Shown here piece after piece: positions 55,968-64,000 of a DNA stretch of 64,000 nucleotides. The notes beneath the pieces are model-generated. The model worked only from the letters and a program-made list of their open reading frames with translations, was not told where the DNA came from and made no database searches. The position numbers were made by a program, and so were the translations under genes. Every line of letters begins with the position of its first letter. The first letter of the stretch is position 1. The DNA is taken from NCBI RefSeq assembly GCF_023283885.1, contig NZ_JAKILA010000011.1:62001-126000 (forward strand). Direction: 5' to 3'. This stretch comes from Shewanella basaltis (lineage in GTDB: Bacteria > Pseudomonadota > Gammaproteobacteria > Enterobacterales > Shewanellaceae).

Positions 55968-57194
55968 ATGAGTGTACTGCTTATGATAAATATCGATGAT
56001 CCTGCTGAAATTGATAACACCCCTGCAATTTGGCGTTTGGGCTTTAGACCATTTTTTCTTGGTGGTGCAGTGGTAGCTGCATTGTATATTCCATTGTGGT
56101 TGATGGGCTGGTTTACGCCACAATACAGCTTATTTAACAGTGAGTTTTGGGCCAATGTGGTGCCGTTATGGTGGCATCCACATGAGATGTTGTTTGGTTT
56201 TGCTATGGCTATCGTATGTGGTTTTTTACTCACAGCAGTGCAAGCCTGGACCAATCAATCCACCATTAAAGGCCGCAGTTTGATTGTTACATTTGCCTGT
56301 TGGCTTATTGCTCGATTAACCCTGTTATTGCCTATGAACATTCCGCTAGTGGTACCTGCGTTATTTGACAGTTTATTTCTAGGCTTTAGTGCTTTTGCCT
56401 TGTGGCGCTGTATTTACCCAGTAAAACAGTGGCGCAATATCGGCTTTCCGTTGCTACTTGTGGTGGCATTAGTTGTCAATCTTGCAAGTTACTATGCGCT
56501 ACAACAACGTGACTTTTCACTTTCTACTCAGTTATGGCAAGGAATGATTTGGTGGTTAGCCCTTGTGATTACCATTGTAGGAGGCCGAGTTATTCCATTT
56601 TTTACCGCCATGCGTATTCAACAACCCAAGCCAGATCCCATTAGTGTATTAGAAAATACATTATTATTACTCATGGGTTTGATGTTTATACAAGCTATCA
56701 CCCATTGGCTGCCTAAAGGTGTTGAGCAAGTCTTATTAGCTGTTGCGGGCGGGTTACATTTTATCCGCTTTACTCGCTGGCAAGCACATAAAACGTTAAA
56801 AGAGCCTATGTTATGGTCTTTGCATCTGGCCTATGTCTCATTGCCCATCACACTTATCTTGATGGCAATAAACATAGAAAATGAATACGCCTATCGCACC
56901 TTGCTACACCTTTTTGCGGTCGGAGGCATTGCGGCCTTGTGTTTATCGATGATCTCTCGCGTGTCGCTTGGCCACACTAGCCGTAATATTTATCAAGGCC
57001 CTAATATGGCATTTGCGTTTTTAAGCATTGCGCTCGCGGCAATATTTCGAGCCATTATGCCACTGCTCATGCCTGAGCACACCCAAATGTGGTTATGGAT
57101 TGCTGGGATGTTTTGGTTTATTGGCTTTGGTTTGTTCGTGTGGTTTTATGCGCCTATTTTAACCCGCCCAAGACTTGATGGTCGTCCTGGCTAA
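55968..57194 (+). CDS. nnrS: NnrS family heme-copper membrane protein
   Basis: A 408-residue protein with about twelve helices. The pattern WRLGFRPFFLGG near the N-terminus, WWHPHEMLFGFA and later GGRVIPFF and FTRW are NnrS hallmarks; its histidines may bind heme and copper. It protects against nitric oxide-related iron stress in Vibrio and other bacteria. It is followed 42 bp later by nrfA. No clear ribosome site; ATG 55968 or 55983. Confidence 0.92.
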   Translation: MSVLLMINIDDPAEIDNTPAIWRLGFRPFFLGGAVVAALYIPLWLMGWFTPQYSLFNSEFWANVVPLWWHPHEMLFGFAMAIVCGFLLTAVQAWTNQSTIKGRSLIVTFACWLIARLTLLLPMNIPLVVPALFDSLFLGFSAFALWRCIYPVKQWRNIGFPLLLVVALVVNLASYYALQQRDFSLSTQLWQGMIWWLALVITIVGGRVIPFFTAMRIQQPKPDPISVLENTLLLLMGLMFIQAITHWLPKGVEQVLLAVAGGLHFIRFTRWQAHKTLKEPMLWSLHLAYVSLPITLILMAINIENEYAYRTLLHLFAVGGIAALCLSMISRVSLGHTSRNIYQGPNMAFAFLSIALAAIFRAIMPLLMPEHTQMWLWIAGMFWFIGFGLFVWFYAPILTRPRLDGRPG

Positions 57195-57236
57195 TGGGTA
57201 TTTAATATCGATGATTACTAGTAAAAGGCAAACGGT

Positions 57237-58646
57237 ATGATTAATTTATTAGTCGAAGTGATGATGAAAGTCTCTCGACCATTGCGCAGTAAAACTGGAG
57301 TGACCATACTGATGGCCGGGCTGGCATTGCTGACTCTTGCATCCTGGTCTTTACAAAGTGCAGAGGTCGATCAAAATCAGCTGAAATTTCCGAAACAGTT
57401 TGAGTCTTGGCAGGCCACAGTAGAGCAGCAAGAAAGTGAGGACATGTTGGCGCACTATCCTGCCAGCATTATTTTATGGGCGGGCTCTTCTTTTGCGAAA
57501 GAATACCGCAGCCCTCGAGGACATCAATTTGCGGTTGCCGATGTCATCCATACTTTGCGCACCGGCGGCGCTGTGGCAAAAGGTGATAAAGGGTTATCTG
57601 CGAGTTGTTGGACCTGTAAAACCCCAGATGCGCCGAGACTGATGAAGGAAAGGGGTATAGAGGGGTATTCGGGGGCTAATTTTGTTGATTTAGGCCGTGA
57701 GATTAAATCGGTAGTGTATTGCAGTGACTGCCATGTTGACGGCAGTGAAAAACTGGCTTTACCGCGTCCACATGCGCAAGATGCAATGGCAAAAATTAAG
57801 CAGCCTTTTGATAAGCAAGACCCCACGATGCAAGGCGCGCAAGTTTGTGGTCAATGTCATGTGACCTACTATTTCCAGCCAGAAAAAAGCAACAAGGTGA
57901 ATATCCCGTGGATTTTTGGTAGCACTGCCGATGCAATTGAAAAATATTATGACACTCGCCGCTTTTATGAATGGATCCACCCTATTTCGAAAACCCCGAT
58001 ATTAAAAGCGCGTCACCCTGAGTTTGAACATTGGAGCCGTTCTACTCATGCTAAAAAAGGGGTGACTTGTATTACTTGCCATATGCCAAAAACAAATGAT
58101 GAGCAAGGCCATGCATTTACCGATCATAAAGTGGCAACTGCCATGGAACATTTTGATCAAGTTTGTTCTAGTTGCCACGGTAGCCAAGCTGCCATGGTTA
58201 AAAAACTCGATAAAACTAAAGCCACTATAGACGCTAAAGCGCGAAACCTAGAATCATTATTAGTCAACGCTCACTATGAAGCTAAGGCTGCTTGGGACGC
58301 GGGGGCAACATGGCCACAAATGAACGATTCAATTATGGCGATTCGTCATGCACAGTGGCGTTGGGATTTTGCCATGGCTTCTCACGGTTTATATGCTCAC
58401 AACCCTAAAGAAGGAATTGAGTTACTTGATAAAGCAACCGAGCAAATTACTTATGGCCGTGAAGCATTAGCACGAATTTTGAATCATTTATCGGTCGACA
58501 ACGTTGATTATCCAGATATTTCAAGCAAACAATCTGCTCATGCCGCGATTGGATTTATTGAAGCTGACGCAGTTAAAGCAAAACAAACTTTTATCAAAGA
58601 AGAAGTGGATAAACATTGGCATCCGGTGGCAAAAACCGGTTATTAA
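57237..58646 (+). CDS. nrfA: Pentaheme ammonia-forming nitrite reductase
   Basis: A 469-residue exported cytochrome c552 that reduces nitrite (and NO) to ammonia with six electrons. Hemes: the catalytic heme site CWTCK (C124) and four CXXCH sites, CSDCH, CGQCH, CITCH and CSSCH. The active-site tyrosine (VTYYF) and histidine (RHPEFEHW) are present. The N-terminal 42 residues contain the signal helix. It sits behind nnrS, not with nrfBCD, so electrons probably come from a quinol cytochrome such as CymA (inferred). The AAGG at 57222-57225 is weakly placed for ATG 57237. Confidence 0.94.
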   Translation: MINLLVEVMMKVSRPLRSKTGVTILMAGLALLTLASWSLQSAEVDQNQLKFPKQFESWQATVEQQESEDMLAHYPASIILWAGSSFAKEYRSPRGHQFAVADVIHTLRTGGAVAKGDKGLSASCWTCKTPDAPRLMKERGIEGYSGANFVDLGREIKSVVYCSDCHVDGSEKLALPRPHAQDAMAKIKQPFDKQDPTMQGAQVCGQCHVTYYFQPEKSNKVNIPWIFGSTADAIEKYYDTRRFYEWIHPISKTPILKARHPEFEHWSRSTHAKKGVTCITCHMPKTNDEQGHAFTDHKVATAMEHFDQVCSSCHGSQAAMVKKLDKTKATIDAKARNLESLLVNAHYEAKAAWDAGATWPQMNDSIMAIRHAQWRWDFAMASHGLYAHNPKEGIELLDKATEQITYGREALARILNHLSVDNVDYPDISSKQSAHAAIGFIEADAVKAKQTFIKEEVDKHWHPVAKTGY

Positions 58647-58670
58647 TTTGTTTTGTTGACCATTTAAATG

Positions 58671-58690
58671 AAACGCCCTGCTGGGCGTTT
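58671..58690 (+). terminator. Terminator after nrfA
   Basis: AAACGCCC-TGCT-GGGCGTTT followed by TGTTTTTT. Confidence 0.93.
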
Positions 58691-58709
58691 TGTTTTTTAC
58701 CTACGACTG

Positions 58710-58740
58710 TGATCTGCATTTTCCCTTATCTCGTATTAAC
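58710..58740 (+). promoter_or_regulatory. Possible ECF (RpoE-ChrR type) promoter of the lipid-modification operon
   Basis: TGATCT (58710-58715), an 18-bp spacer and TATTAA resemble the TGATCC-N18/19 type promoter reported for RpoE-ChrR regulons. It matches only in part. It lies about 110 bp before the first gene. Confidence 0.25.
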
Positions 58741-58849
58741 TCTTGATTGAAAAGTCTGAATTTAAAGGCATGAAACACTTTTATCTTATTGTGATATAGG
58801 GCATTGTTGTTTTTATGCTCACAACAGTTGACACAAGAGGAGTGAGTTA

Positions 58850-59350
58850 ATGCAAGGCGCTAAATCGGTAGTTGATACTTCTGAACCATCAAAGAGCGTA
58901 AATATAATGTCTAGCCATGGCTATCCTGCTGTTATAGATGCTTTTATTGATATGTATCAAAAGCTTAATAAAGATAATTTGCATTTACTACGCCAAGTAT
59001 ATCGTGACGATATTGGCTTTCGCGATCCTATGCATCAGGTTAATGGCATTGATGATCTCACGCGTTACTTTGCCAATATGTACCTTAACGTCACCCACAT
59101 CGAATTTGACATTAAAGAAGTTGTCGTTAATCACAATAATACCCAAGCTGCTTTGTACTGGACTATGATGTATTGTCATCCTAAGTTAAAAAAAGGCCAA
59201 TTAATTCATGTTGATGGTATGTCACAACTTAAGTTCGATGACAAAATTTACGCACATCGAGATTATTTTGACCTAGGGCAAATGTTGTATGAACAAGTGC
59301 CATTTTTAGGTGGCTTAATTGGGTTATTAAAAAACAGGGCATCTCAATAA
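58850..59350 (+). CDS. SnoaL/NTF2-like protein, first gene of the light-stress-type operon
   Basis: A 166-residue cone-shaped alpha+beta NTF2-like protein (DAFIDMYQKLNKDN..., DDIGFRDPMHQVNGIDDL). Members can bind or isomerise small hydrophobic molecules. Here it precedes SDR, FAD-oxidase, DUF1365 and Cfa-like genes, with its stop overlapping the next ATG (TAATG), so it probably acts on the same lipid substrate. GAGGAG supports ATG 58850. Substrate unknown. Confidence 0.82.
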   Translation: MQGAKSVVDTSEPSKSVNIMSSHGYPAVIDAFIDMYQKLNKDNLHLLRQVYRDDIGFRDPMHQVNGIDDLTRYFANMYLNVTHIEFDIKEVVVNHNNTQAALYWTMMYCHPKLKKGQLIHVDGMSQLKFDDKIYAHRDYFDLGQMLYEQVPFLGGLIGLLKNRASQ

Positions 59351-60099
59351 TGTCGACTCAAGCAGCAAAATCAACCGCCGTATTGATCACAGGTGCGAGT
59401 TCAGGGATAGGGCTTGCGTTGGCCCAGTACTACGTAAATAAGGGCTTTGCTGTGATAGCTTGTGGCCGAAATGCAAAGGCTTTACAAAGCATTATTGGTG
59501 CCACGCCGCTCTCGTTTGATATTACTGACAACGCTCAAGTCAAAGCGGCAGCAGAACAACTTAGCCAATTACTGCGGCAACATGATTGGCAATTACAGCA
59601 GGTGATACTCAATGCTGGTAGTTGTGAGTATATAGACAATGCGCTGCGTTTTGACTCGGCGTTATTTGCCAGGGTGATTAACACCAACGTGGTTGCTATG
59701 GGCTATTGCCTAGAACATTTTTTGCCCTTAGTAGGACAAGGTGGTCAACTCGGACTTATGAGTTCAAGTGCAACCTATTTACCGTTTCCGCGGGCAGAGG
59801 CTTACGGGGCATCTAAAGCGGCGATTAGTTATTTAGGTCGCAGTTTACGGGTTGACCTAGCCCAGCATGACATTGGGGTGAGTGTGATTTGCCCCGGGTT
59901 TGTTAAAACCCCATTAACGGACAAAAACGATTTTGCCATGCCTATGCAAATTACTGCTCAGCAAGCTGCTGTGGCTATTTTTAAGGGCATGCAGACTCAA
60001 CGAAAAGAAATTCACTTTCCGGGTAAATTTACCTGGTTGCTTAAATTAGCCTCGCTATTACCAGAGTCGCTGCTGGTGTCTTTGTTGGCAAAAAAATAA
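59350..60099 (+). CDS. Short-chain dehydrogenase/reductase
   Basis: A 249-residue NAD(P)-dependent oxidoreductase. The cofactor motif TGASSGIG is near residues 15-22, NAG near 90, and the catalytic YGASK near 151. The substrate is unknown. It overlaps the gene before it, and 34 bp separate it from the FAD oxidase. Confidence 0.9.
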   Translation: MSTQAAKSTAVLITGASSGIGLALAQYYVNKGFAVIACGRNAKALQSIIGATPLSFDITDNAQVKAAAEQLSQLLRQHDWQLQQVILNAGSCEYIDNALRFDSALFARVINTNVVAMGYCLEHFLPLVGQGGQLGLMSSSATYLPFPRAEAYGASKAAISYLGRSLRVDLAQHDIGVSVICPGFVKTPLTDKNDFAMPMQITAQQAAVAIFKGMQTQRKEIHFPGKFTWLLKLASLLPESLLVSLLAKK

Positions 60100-60133
60100 T
60101 ACACAACAATAATGTTGCACCAAGGATTATTAA

Positions 60134-61402
60134 ATGAAAAATATCGCCGTAATTGGAACTGGCATTTCGGGTTTAACTTGCGCACATTTACTTAGCCGCG
60201 AACATAAGGTGACTGTGTTTGAGGCTAACGATTACATTGGTGGACACACTGCCACGGTTGACGTCGAGGTTGCGGGCAAGCAATATGCTATCGACACTGG
60301 TTTTATTGTATTTAATGACCGCACATACCCACGTTTTGAAAAATTAATGGCGCAACTTAACGTCAAATCACTGCCGACCGAAATGAGCTTTAGCGTGCAC
60401 AACGCGCTGACTGGACTTGAATATAACGGCCACAATTTATGGAGTTTATTTGCCCAGCGCCGTAATTTATTACGCCCTAATTTTTATCTGTTTTTAGGGG
60501 AGATTGTTCGTTTTAATAATGGTTGTAAAGCCATTTTCGAAGCCGACAACTACCCAAACGCCACGCTAGGTGAATACCTAGATCAAAATGACTTTTCTGC
60601 CTTTTTTTGTGAGCATTATATTTTGCCTATGGGCGCGGCAATTTGGTCTGCCAGTATTAATGACATGCGCGGTTTTTCGTTGCGTTTCTTTATTCGCTTT
60701 TTTCAACACCATGGCCTGCTTAACATTAATGATCGCCCACAATGGTATGTGCTAGAGGGTGGTTCTCGCAGTTACATTCCGGGATTAACTGCACCGTTCA
60801 AAGAGCGTATTTACCTAAACTCACCAGTGACAGGCATTAAACGTAATGACGAAGGTGTTTTGCTCCAAGTGTCGCAAGGTGAATGGCAACAATTTGACGA
60901 TGTGGTGTTAACTTGTCATAGCGATCAAGCTCTTGCGATGCTTACCGATGCAAGTAAAAACGAGCGTGATATTTTAGGCGCAATGGCCTATCAAAATAAT
61001 GAGGTGGTGTTACATACCGACATCAGTTTGTTGCCAAAACGTAAAGCCGCTTGGGCGAGTTGGAATTATCGTCTAGACGGTGAGAATGAGCTAGATATTG
61101 CTCAGCGCCCTGCGAGCGTGACCTACAATATGAACATTTTGCAACGCTTACCTAAAGACGCCCCCACATTTTGTGTGACCTTAAATCAAACAGAGTTAAT
61201 TGACGAATCGAAGATATTGCGTAAGTTTAAGTATGCACACCCTGTGTTTAATGACGCCAGCATGAAGTCTCAAGCTCAAAAAGCACTGATTAACGGTAAG
61301 CGTCACACCTATTTTGCTGGAGCGTATTGGCACAATGGTTTCCATGAAGATGGGGTTCGAAGCGCTGTAGATGTGTGTAATTTATTTGGCATCACTTTAT
61401 GA
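60134..61402 (+). CDS. FAD-dependent amine-oxidase-like desaturase/oxidoreductase
   Basis: A 422-residue flavoprotein. The FAD-binding GxGxxG begins at residue 7 (GTGISGLTCAHLL), followed by VFEANDYIGGHTATV and the C-terminal YWHNGFHEDGVRSA. It resembles the NAD(P)-binding protein found with Cfa-like genes in ChrR/RpoE regulons; one proposed role is desaturation of modified fatty acids (furan fatty acid route). Overlaps the next gene by four bases. Confidence 0.88.
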   Translation: MKNIAVIGTGISGLTCAHLLSREHKVTVFEANDYIGGHTATVDVEVAGKQYAIDTGFIVFNDRTYPRFEKLMAQLNVKSLPTEMSFSVHNALTGLEYNGHNLWSLFAQRRNLLRPNFYLFLGEIVRFNNGCKAIFEADNYPNATLGEYLDQNDFSAFFCEHYILPMGAAIWSASINDMRGFSLRFFIRFFQHHGLLNINDRPQWYVLEGGSRSYIPGLTAPFKERIYLNSPVTGIKRNDEGVLLQVSQGEWQQFDDVVLTCHSDQALAMLTDASKNERDILGAMAYQNNEVVLHTDISLLPKRKAAWASWNYRLDGENELDIAQRPASVTYNMNILQRLPKDAPTFCVTLNQTELIDESKILRKFKYAHPVFNDASMKSQAQKALINGKRHTYFAGAYWHNGFHEDGVRSAVDVCNLFGITL

Positions 61403-62214
61403 TCTTAACAACATCGCAAACTGAGCAGTTAAACAGCGGCATTTATACTGGCACCGTCAGTCATCGTCGTCACGTGCCTAAAGTGCACAGTTTTGGCTAT
61501 AAATTGGCGATGATGGCGATAGATTTGGATGAAGTTGATGCAATATGTGCAACCAGCAAATTGTTTTCTACAGACAGGGTAACGCCACTTAAATTTAAGC
61601 CCAGTGACTATTTAAATGCATTGGACCAGCAGTTTGGTGAGGCATTAATGCTATCTCAAGCGTGTTATGGCGATGATGCTGCTGCATTAAAGCAACGTGT
61701 ATTGGCAACGATTGCGCATTTAGGTGTTAGTGAACAATGTGACAGAATTGTTTTTTCTGGGCAAATTCGCCATTGTGGTTTTTACTTTAGCCCAGTCAAT
61801 TTTTACTTTTGTTATCAACAAGACGCAATGCTTTATATGCTGGCAGAAGTGAGCAACACCCCCTGGAACGAGCGCCATTGTTATCTTGTTGATATGGCCA
61901 ATACTACCCATACCGACAAAGTGTTTCATGTGTCGCCGTTTATGAATTTAGACATGCATTATTTATGGCGGATTACTGCACCCGCCAAGTATTTAAAGGT
62001 CAGTATTGAAAATCGTAATGCCAATAACGACAAATTATTTGATGCAGGAGTGGTACTTAAGCGCCAAGCCATTAGTGCTAGCAATATGCGTCGCTTTATG
62101 TTGAGTTTTCCGTTAATGACCACAAAGATAATGTTGGGTATTTATTGGCAAGCGCTTAAATTATTTATTAAACGTATTCCTTTTGTGAGTAAACAGCCAA
62201 CAAAGGCGATTTAA
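61399..62214 (+). CDS. DUF1365 family protein
   Basis: A 271-residue protein of the DUF1365 family: HRRHVPKVHSFGYKLAM at the N-terminus, later CGFYFSPVNFYFCY, EVSNTPWNERHCY and FHVSPFMNLD. Usually found between the FAD oxidase and the Cfa-like methyltransferase. Function unknown, presumed to act in modification of membrane acyl chains. ATGA overlap indicates coupling. Confidence 0.9.
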   Translation: MILTTSQTEQLNSGIYTGTVSHRRHVPKVHSFGYKLAMMAIDLDEVDAICATSKLFSTDRVTPLKFKPSDYLNALDQQFGEALMLSQACYGDDAAALKQRVLATIAHLGVSEQCDRIVFSGQIRHCGFYFSPVNFYFCYQQDAMLYMLAEVSNTPWNERHCYLVDMANTTHTDKVFHVSPFMNLDMHYLWRITAPAKYLKVSIENRNANNDKLFDAGVVLKRQAISASNMRRFMLSFPLMTTKIMLGIYWQALKLFIKRIPFVSKQPTKAI

Positions 62215-62301
62215 AGCAATTGTAAACCAAATGGACTGACTGAGCGTATTAACTGTCAATAAGGTATATAGCCGACAGCCGCGATGAACTGGAGACAAAA
62301 T

Positions 62302-63540
62302 ATGGAAAATACAGCCACAGAAAGTAGCATGGCTCAAGCTGGTTTATCAGACAGTATTGCAAGAAAAATTCTGTTACGTGCCCTTTCACATCTTGCAGAA
62401 GGTCATTTAACCATTGTTGATGGCACCCAAAGCGCCTCTTTTGGTGACACTAAGAGCGATGTTCATGCTGTGATGCAAGTCAGGCATCCCAATTTTTATC
62501 GTCAGGTAGTGTTTGGTGGTTCAATTGGTGCAGGTGAAGCCTACATACAAGGCCACTGGTGTAGCCCTGATTTAACCAAAGTTGTTCAAGTTTTTGCGCG
62601 TAACTTAGCGTTACTCGACAACATTGAGCGTTATTTTTCGTGGTTAAGTAATGGTGTTAGCCGTATTAAGCATGTGTTGAATCGTAATTCTCAAGCGGGG
62701 TCTAAACGTAATATTTTAGCCCATTATGATCTGGGTAATGATATGTATAAGCAGTTTTTAGACCCAGAAATGATGTATTCAAGTGCATTGTATCCTAGCG
62801 ATGACAGCAGTTTAAACCAAGCTCAAATTCATAAGCTTCATACTATTTGCGAGCGTCTAGACCTAACCCCAGGGCAGACGCTACTTGAAGTTGGCACAGG
62901 CTGGGGCGCGTTAGCCATATATGCTGCTAAGCATTTTGGCGTTAATGTCACCACGACTACAATTTCAGATGCACAATACGATTATGCCGTCGCACGCGTG
63001 AAGCAAGAGGGGTTAGAAGACAAGATCACCTTGCTTAAACAAGATTACCGTTTGCTCACTGGCGAGTACGATCGTGTAGTGTCAATTGAAATGATTGAGG
63101 CTGTTGGCCATGAGTATTTAGGCGGATTTTTTGAAAAATTACAGCATTTACTCAAGCCAAATGGCCTTATGCTAATTCAAGCAATTACCATTGCTGACCA
63201 ACGGTACGACAGTTACCGCAAAGGTGTTGATTTTATTCAACGTTATATTTTTCCGGGTGGTTGTCTGCCGTCGATCAGTGAAATGACGAAACATATCGCG
63301 AAAAAAACCGATATGGTTACCTGGTCTGTGAGTGACATGGGTAAAGACTATGCTCGCACTTTAAAACACTGGCATGAAAATTTTGATGCCGCTTACGACA
63401 AAATCAAAGCCTTAAATTATGGAGATGACTTTATCAGAATGTGGAAGTTTTACTTAAGCTACTGTGAGGGTGGTTTTTTAGAGCGCACCACAAGCACAGT
63501 CCACTTGGTTGCAGTTAGACCTCAATACCGTTTGAAGTAG
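62302..63540 (+). CDS. Cyclopropane-fatty-acid-synthase-like SAM methyltransferase
   Basis: A 412-residue enzyme that should methylate or cyclopropanate unsaturated acyl chains of phospholipids. A short lipid-binding N-domain precedes the SAM domain: LLEVGTGWGALAIYAAKHFG, then SIEMIEAVGHEYLGGFFEKL and YIFPGGCLPS. This fits the Cfa family; the operon suggests the variant that produces furan- or methyl-fatty acids. GGAG at 62291-62294 supports ATG 62302 over ATG 62284. Catalytic cysteine and ECE-like residues were not fully checked. Confidence 0.92.
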   Translation: MENTATESSMAQAGLSDSIARKILLRALSHLAEGHLTIVDGTQSASFGDTKSDVHAVMQVRHPNFYRQVVFGGSIGAGEAYIQGHWCSPDLTKVVQVFARNLALLDNIERYFSWLSNGVSRIKHVLNRNSQAGSKRNILAHYDLGNDMYKQFLDPEMMYSSALYPSDDSSLNQAQIHKLHTICERLDLTPGQTLLEVGTGWGALAIYAAKHFGVNVTTTTISDAQYDYAVARVKQEGLEDKITLLKQDYRLLTGEYDRVVSIEMIEAVGHEYLGGFFEKLQHLLKPNGLMLIQAITIADQRYDSYRKGVDFIQRYIFPGGCLPSISEMTKHIAKKTDMVTWSVSDMGKDYARTLKHWHENFDAAYDKIKALNYGDDFIRMWKFYLSYCEGGFLERTTSTVHLVAVRPQYRLK

Positions 63541-63550
63541 TCTACTTATG

Positions 63551-63575
63551 GCTTGCTCGCAGTGTGTGAGCAAGC
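63551..63575 (+). other. Hairpin between the Cfa-like gene and the DUF2878 gene
   Basis: GCTTGCTC/GAGCAAGC with a 9-base loop, no T run. It may trim or stabilise the operon transcript rather than end it. Confidence 0.4.
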
Positions 63576-63593
63576 TTGCATGACGAGGTGGTT

Positions 63594-64000
63594 ATGCCTA
63601 ATCCAAAGCTATTTATTATTTTAAATGCCTTGTCTTTTCAGTTGGTATGGTGGGCGGGTGTGCTTGCTGGTAACCAGCTACTTTTATTGTCTATTTTATT
63701 AATTATAGGCCATTTTCTTTTATCACAATCTCCCTCGCAAGATGCAAATATAATGTGTTTGTGTGCCTTGCTCGGCATGACAGTCGATACATTACTCACC
63801 TGGAGTGGCCTGTTCGTGTTTGCGCAAACACCTTACTGGTTGGCCCTGTTGTGGCTGATTTTTTCATTGAGTTTGAAATACAGTTTAGTGTTTTTTCAGC
63901 GAATTCATATTATTGGACAGGCACTGTTTGGCGGTATATTTGGAACCTTGAGCTATATTGCTGGTGCTGAATTTGGCGCTGTTGATTTACCGTATGGACT
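63594..64000 (+). CDS. DUF2878 membrane protein, 3' end outside the window
   Basis: The frame is open from ATG 63594 to the edge (135 codons), with GACGAGG upstream. It has about four to five hydrophobic segments (residues about 7-25, 27-44, 55-75, 80-98, 108-125) and the DUF2878 pattern LNALSFQLVWWAGVLAGN. This family often follows the Cfa-like gene in this operon. No function is established; the C-terminus is missing. Confidence 0.8.
   Translation, partial: MPNPKLFIILNALSFQLVWWAGVLAGNQLLLLSILLIIGHFLLSQSPSQDANIMCLCALLGMTVDTLLTWSGLFVFAQTPYWLALLWLIFSLSLKYSLVFFQRIHIIGQALFGGIFGTLSYIAGAEFGAVDLPYG

Overview
The window is a chromosomal segment of a Shewanella-type gammaproteobacterium (Alteromonadales), A+T-rich and densely coding. 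The attribution rests on gene order and content: lptD-surA-pdxA-rsmA-apaG-apaH facing amgK-murU-djlA, rplU-rpmA-obg beside ispB, a TonB receptor, an MSHA-like pilin, NrfA/NnrS, and YbgA-photolyase followed by a SnoaL/SDR/FAD oxidase/DUF1365/Cfa-like operon. I cannot fix the species. No rRNA, tRNA, CRISPR array, prophage or transposase gene was seen.

Layout: 0-12 kb holds an orphan GntR regulator, rlmG, small membrane proteins, a pilin, an ABC exporter, fadD and a large TonB receptor, separated by repeat-rich gaps. 12-20 kb is mostly core: RhtB exporter, ung, ispB, rplU-rpmA-obg, the yjjPB exporter, folA. 20-34 kb has a chemoreceptor, the six-gene lptD-to-apaH operon (minus), divergent amgK-murU-djlA and an HprA-like dehydrogenase. 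34-51 kb is more accessory: purT, a peroxiredoxin, rhlE, a formate-channel/CBS fusion preceded by a 21-codon leader ORF, a DUF1566 lipoprotein, two divergent M24 peptidases, FKBP, YceI, DUF418 and an SPFH protein. 51-64 kb holds DUF4442, DUF368, TudS/YbgA-phrB, nnrS-nrfA, and an operon resembling the light/singlet-oxygen lipid-modification sets of other proteobacteria; it runs off the right edge.

The most unusual feature is three families of short non-coding elements. (1) MITE-A: six copies of 194-195 bp with about 17-bp inverted ends (ACCTGAG/ACCTCA type), an internal palindrome ATTGACGCGTCAAT and 6-7 bp T...TA target duplications, in two sequence subfamilies. (2) R1: about 170-265 bp with ends TAATACCATTGCGC; six complete or partial copies. 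(3) M3: about 208 bp with AGGGCCTGTTGA ends; two copies. They are nested: a MITE-A copy lies inside M3, and two MITE-A copies of different subfamilies lie at the same position in the terminal repeat of two R1 copies. R1 ends supply the stop codons of three genes (ABC exporter, thioredoxin-like protein, chemoreceptor) and add residues to the first two.

Proposed control sites: PsrA-like (fadD), FliA/sigma28 (chemoreceptor), NsrR-like (nnrS), CRP-like (formate channel) and a strong sigma70 promoter (rplU). All positions were read by eye; no alignment or database search was possible.
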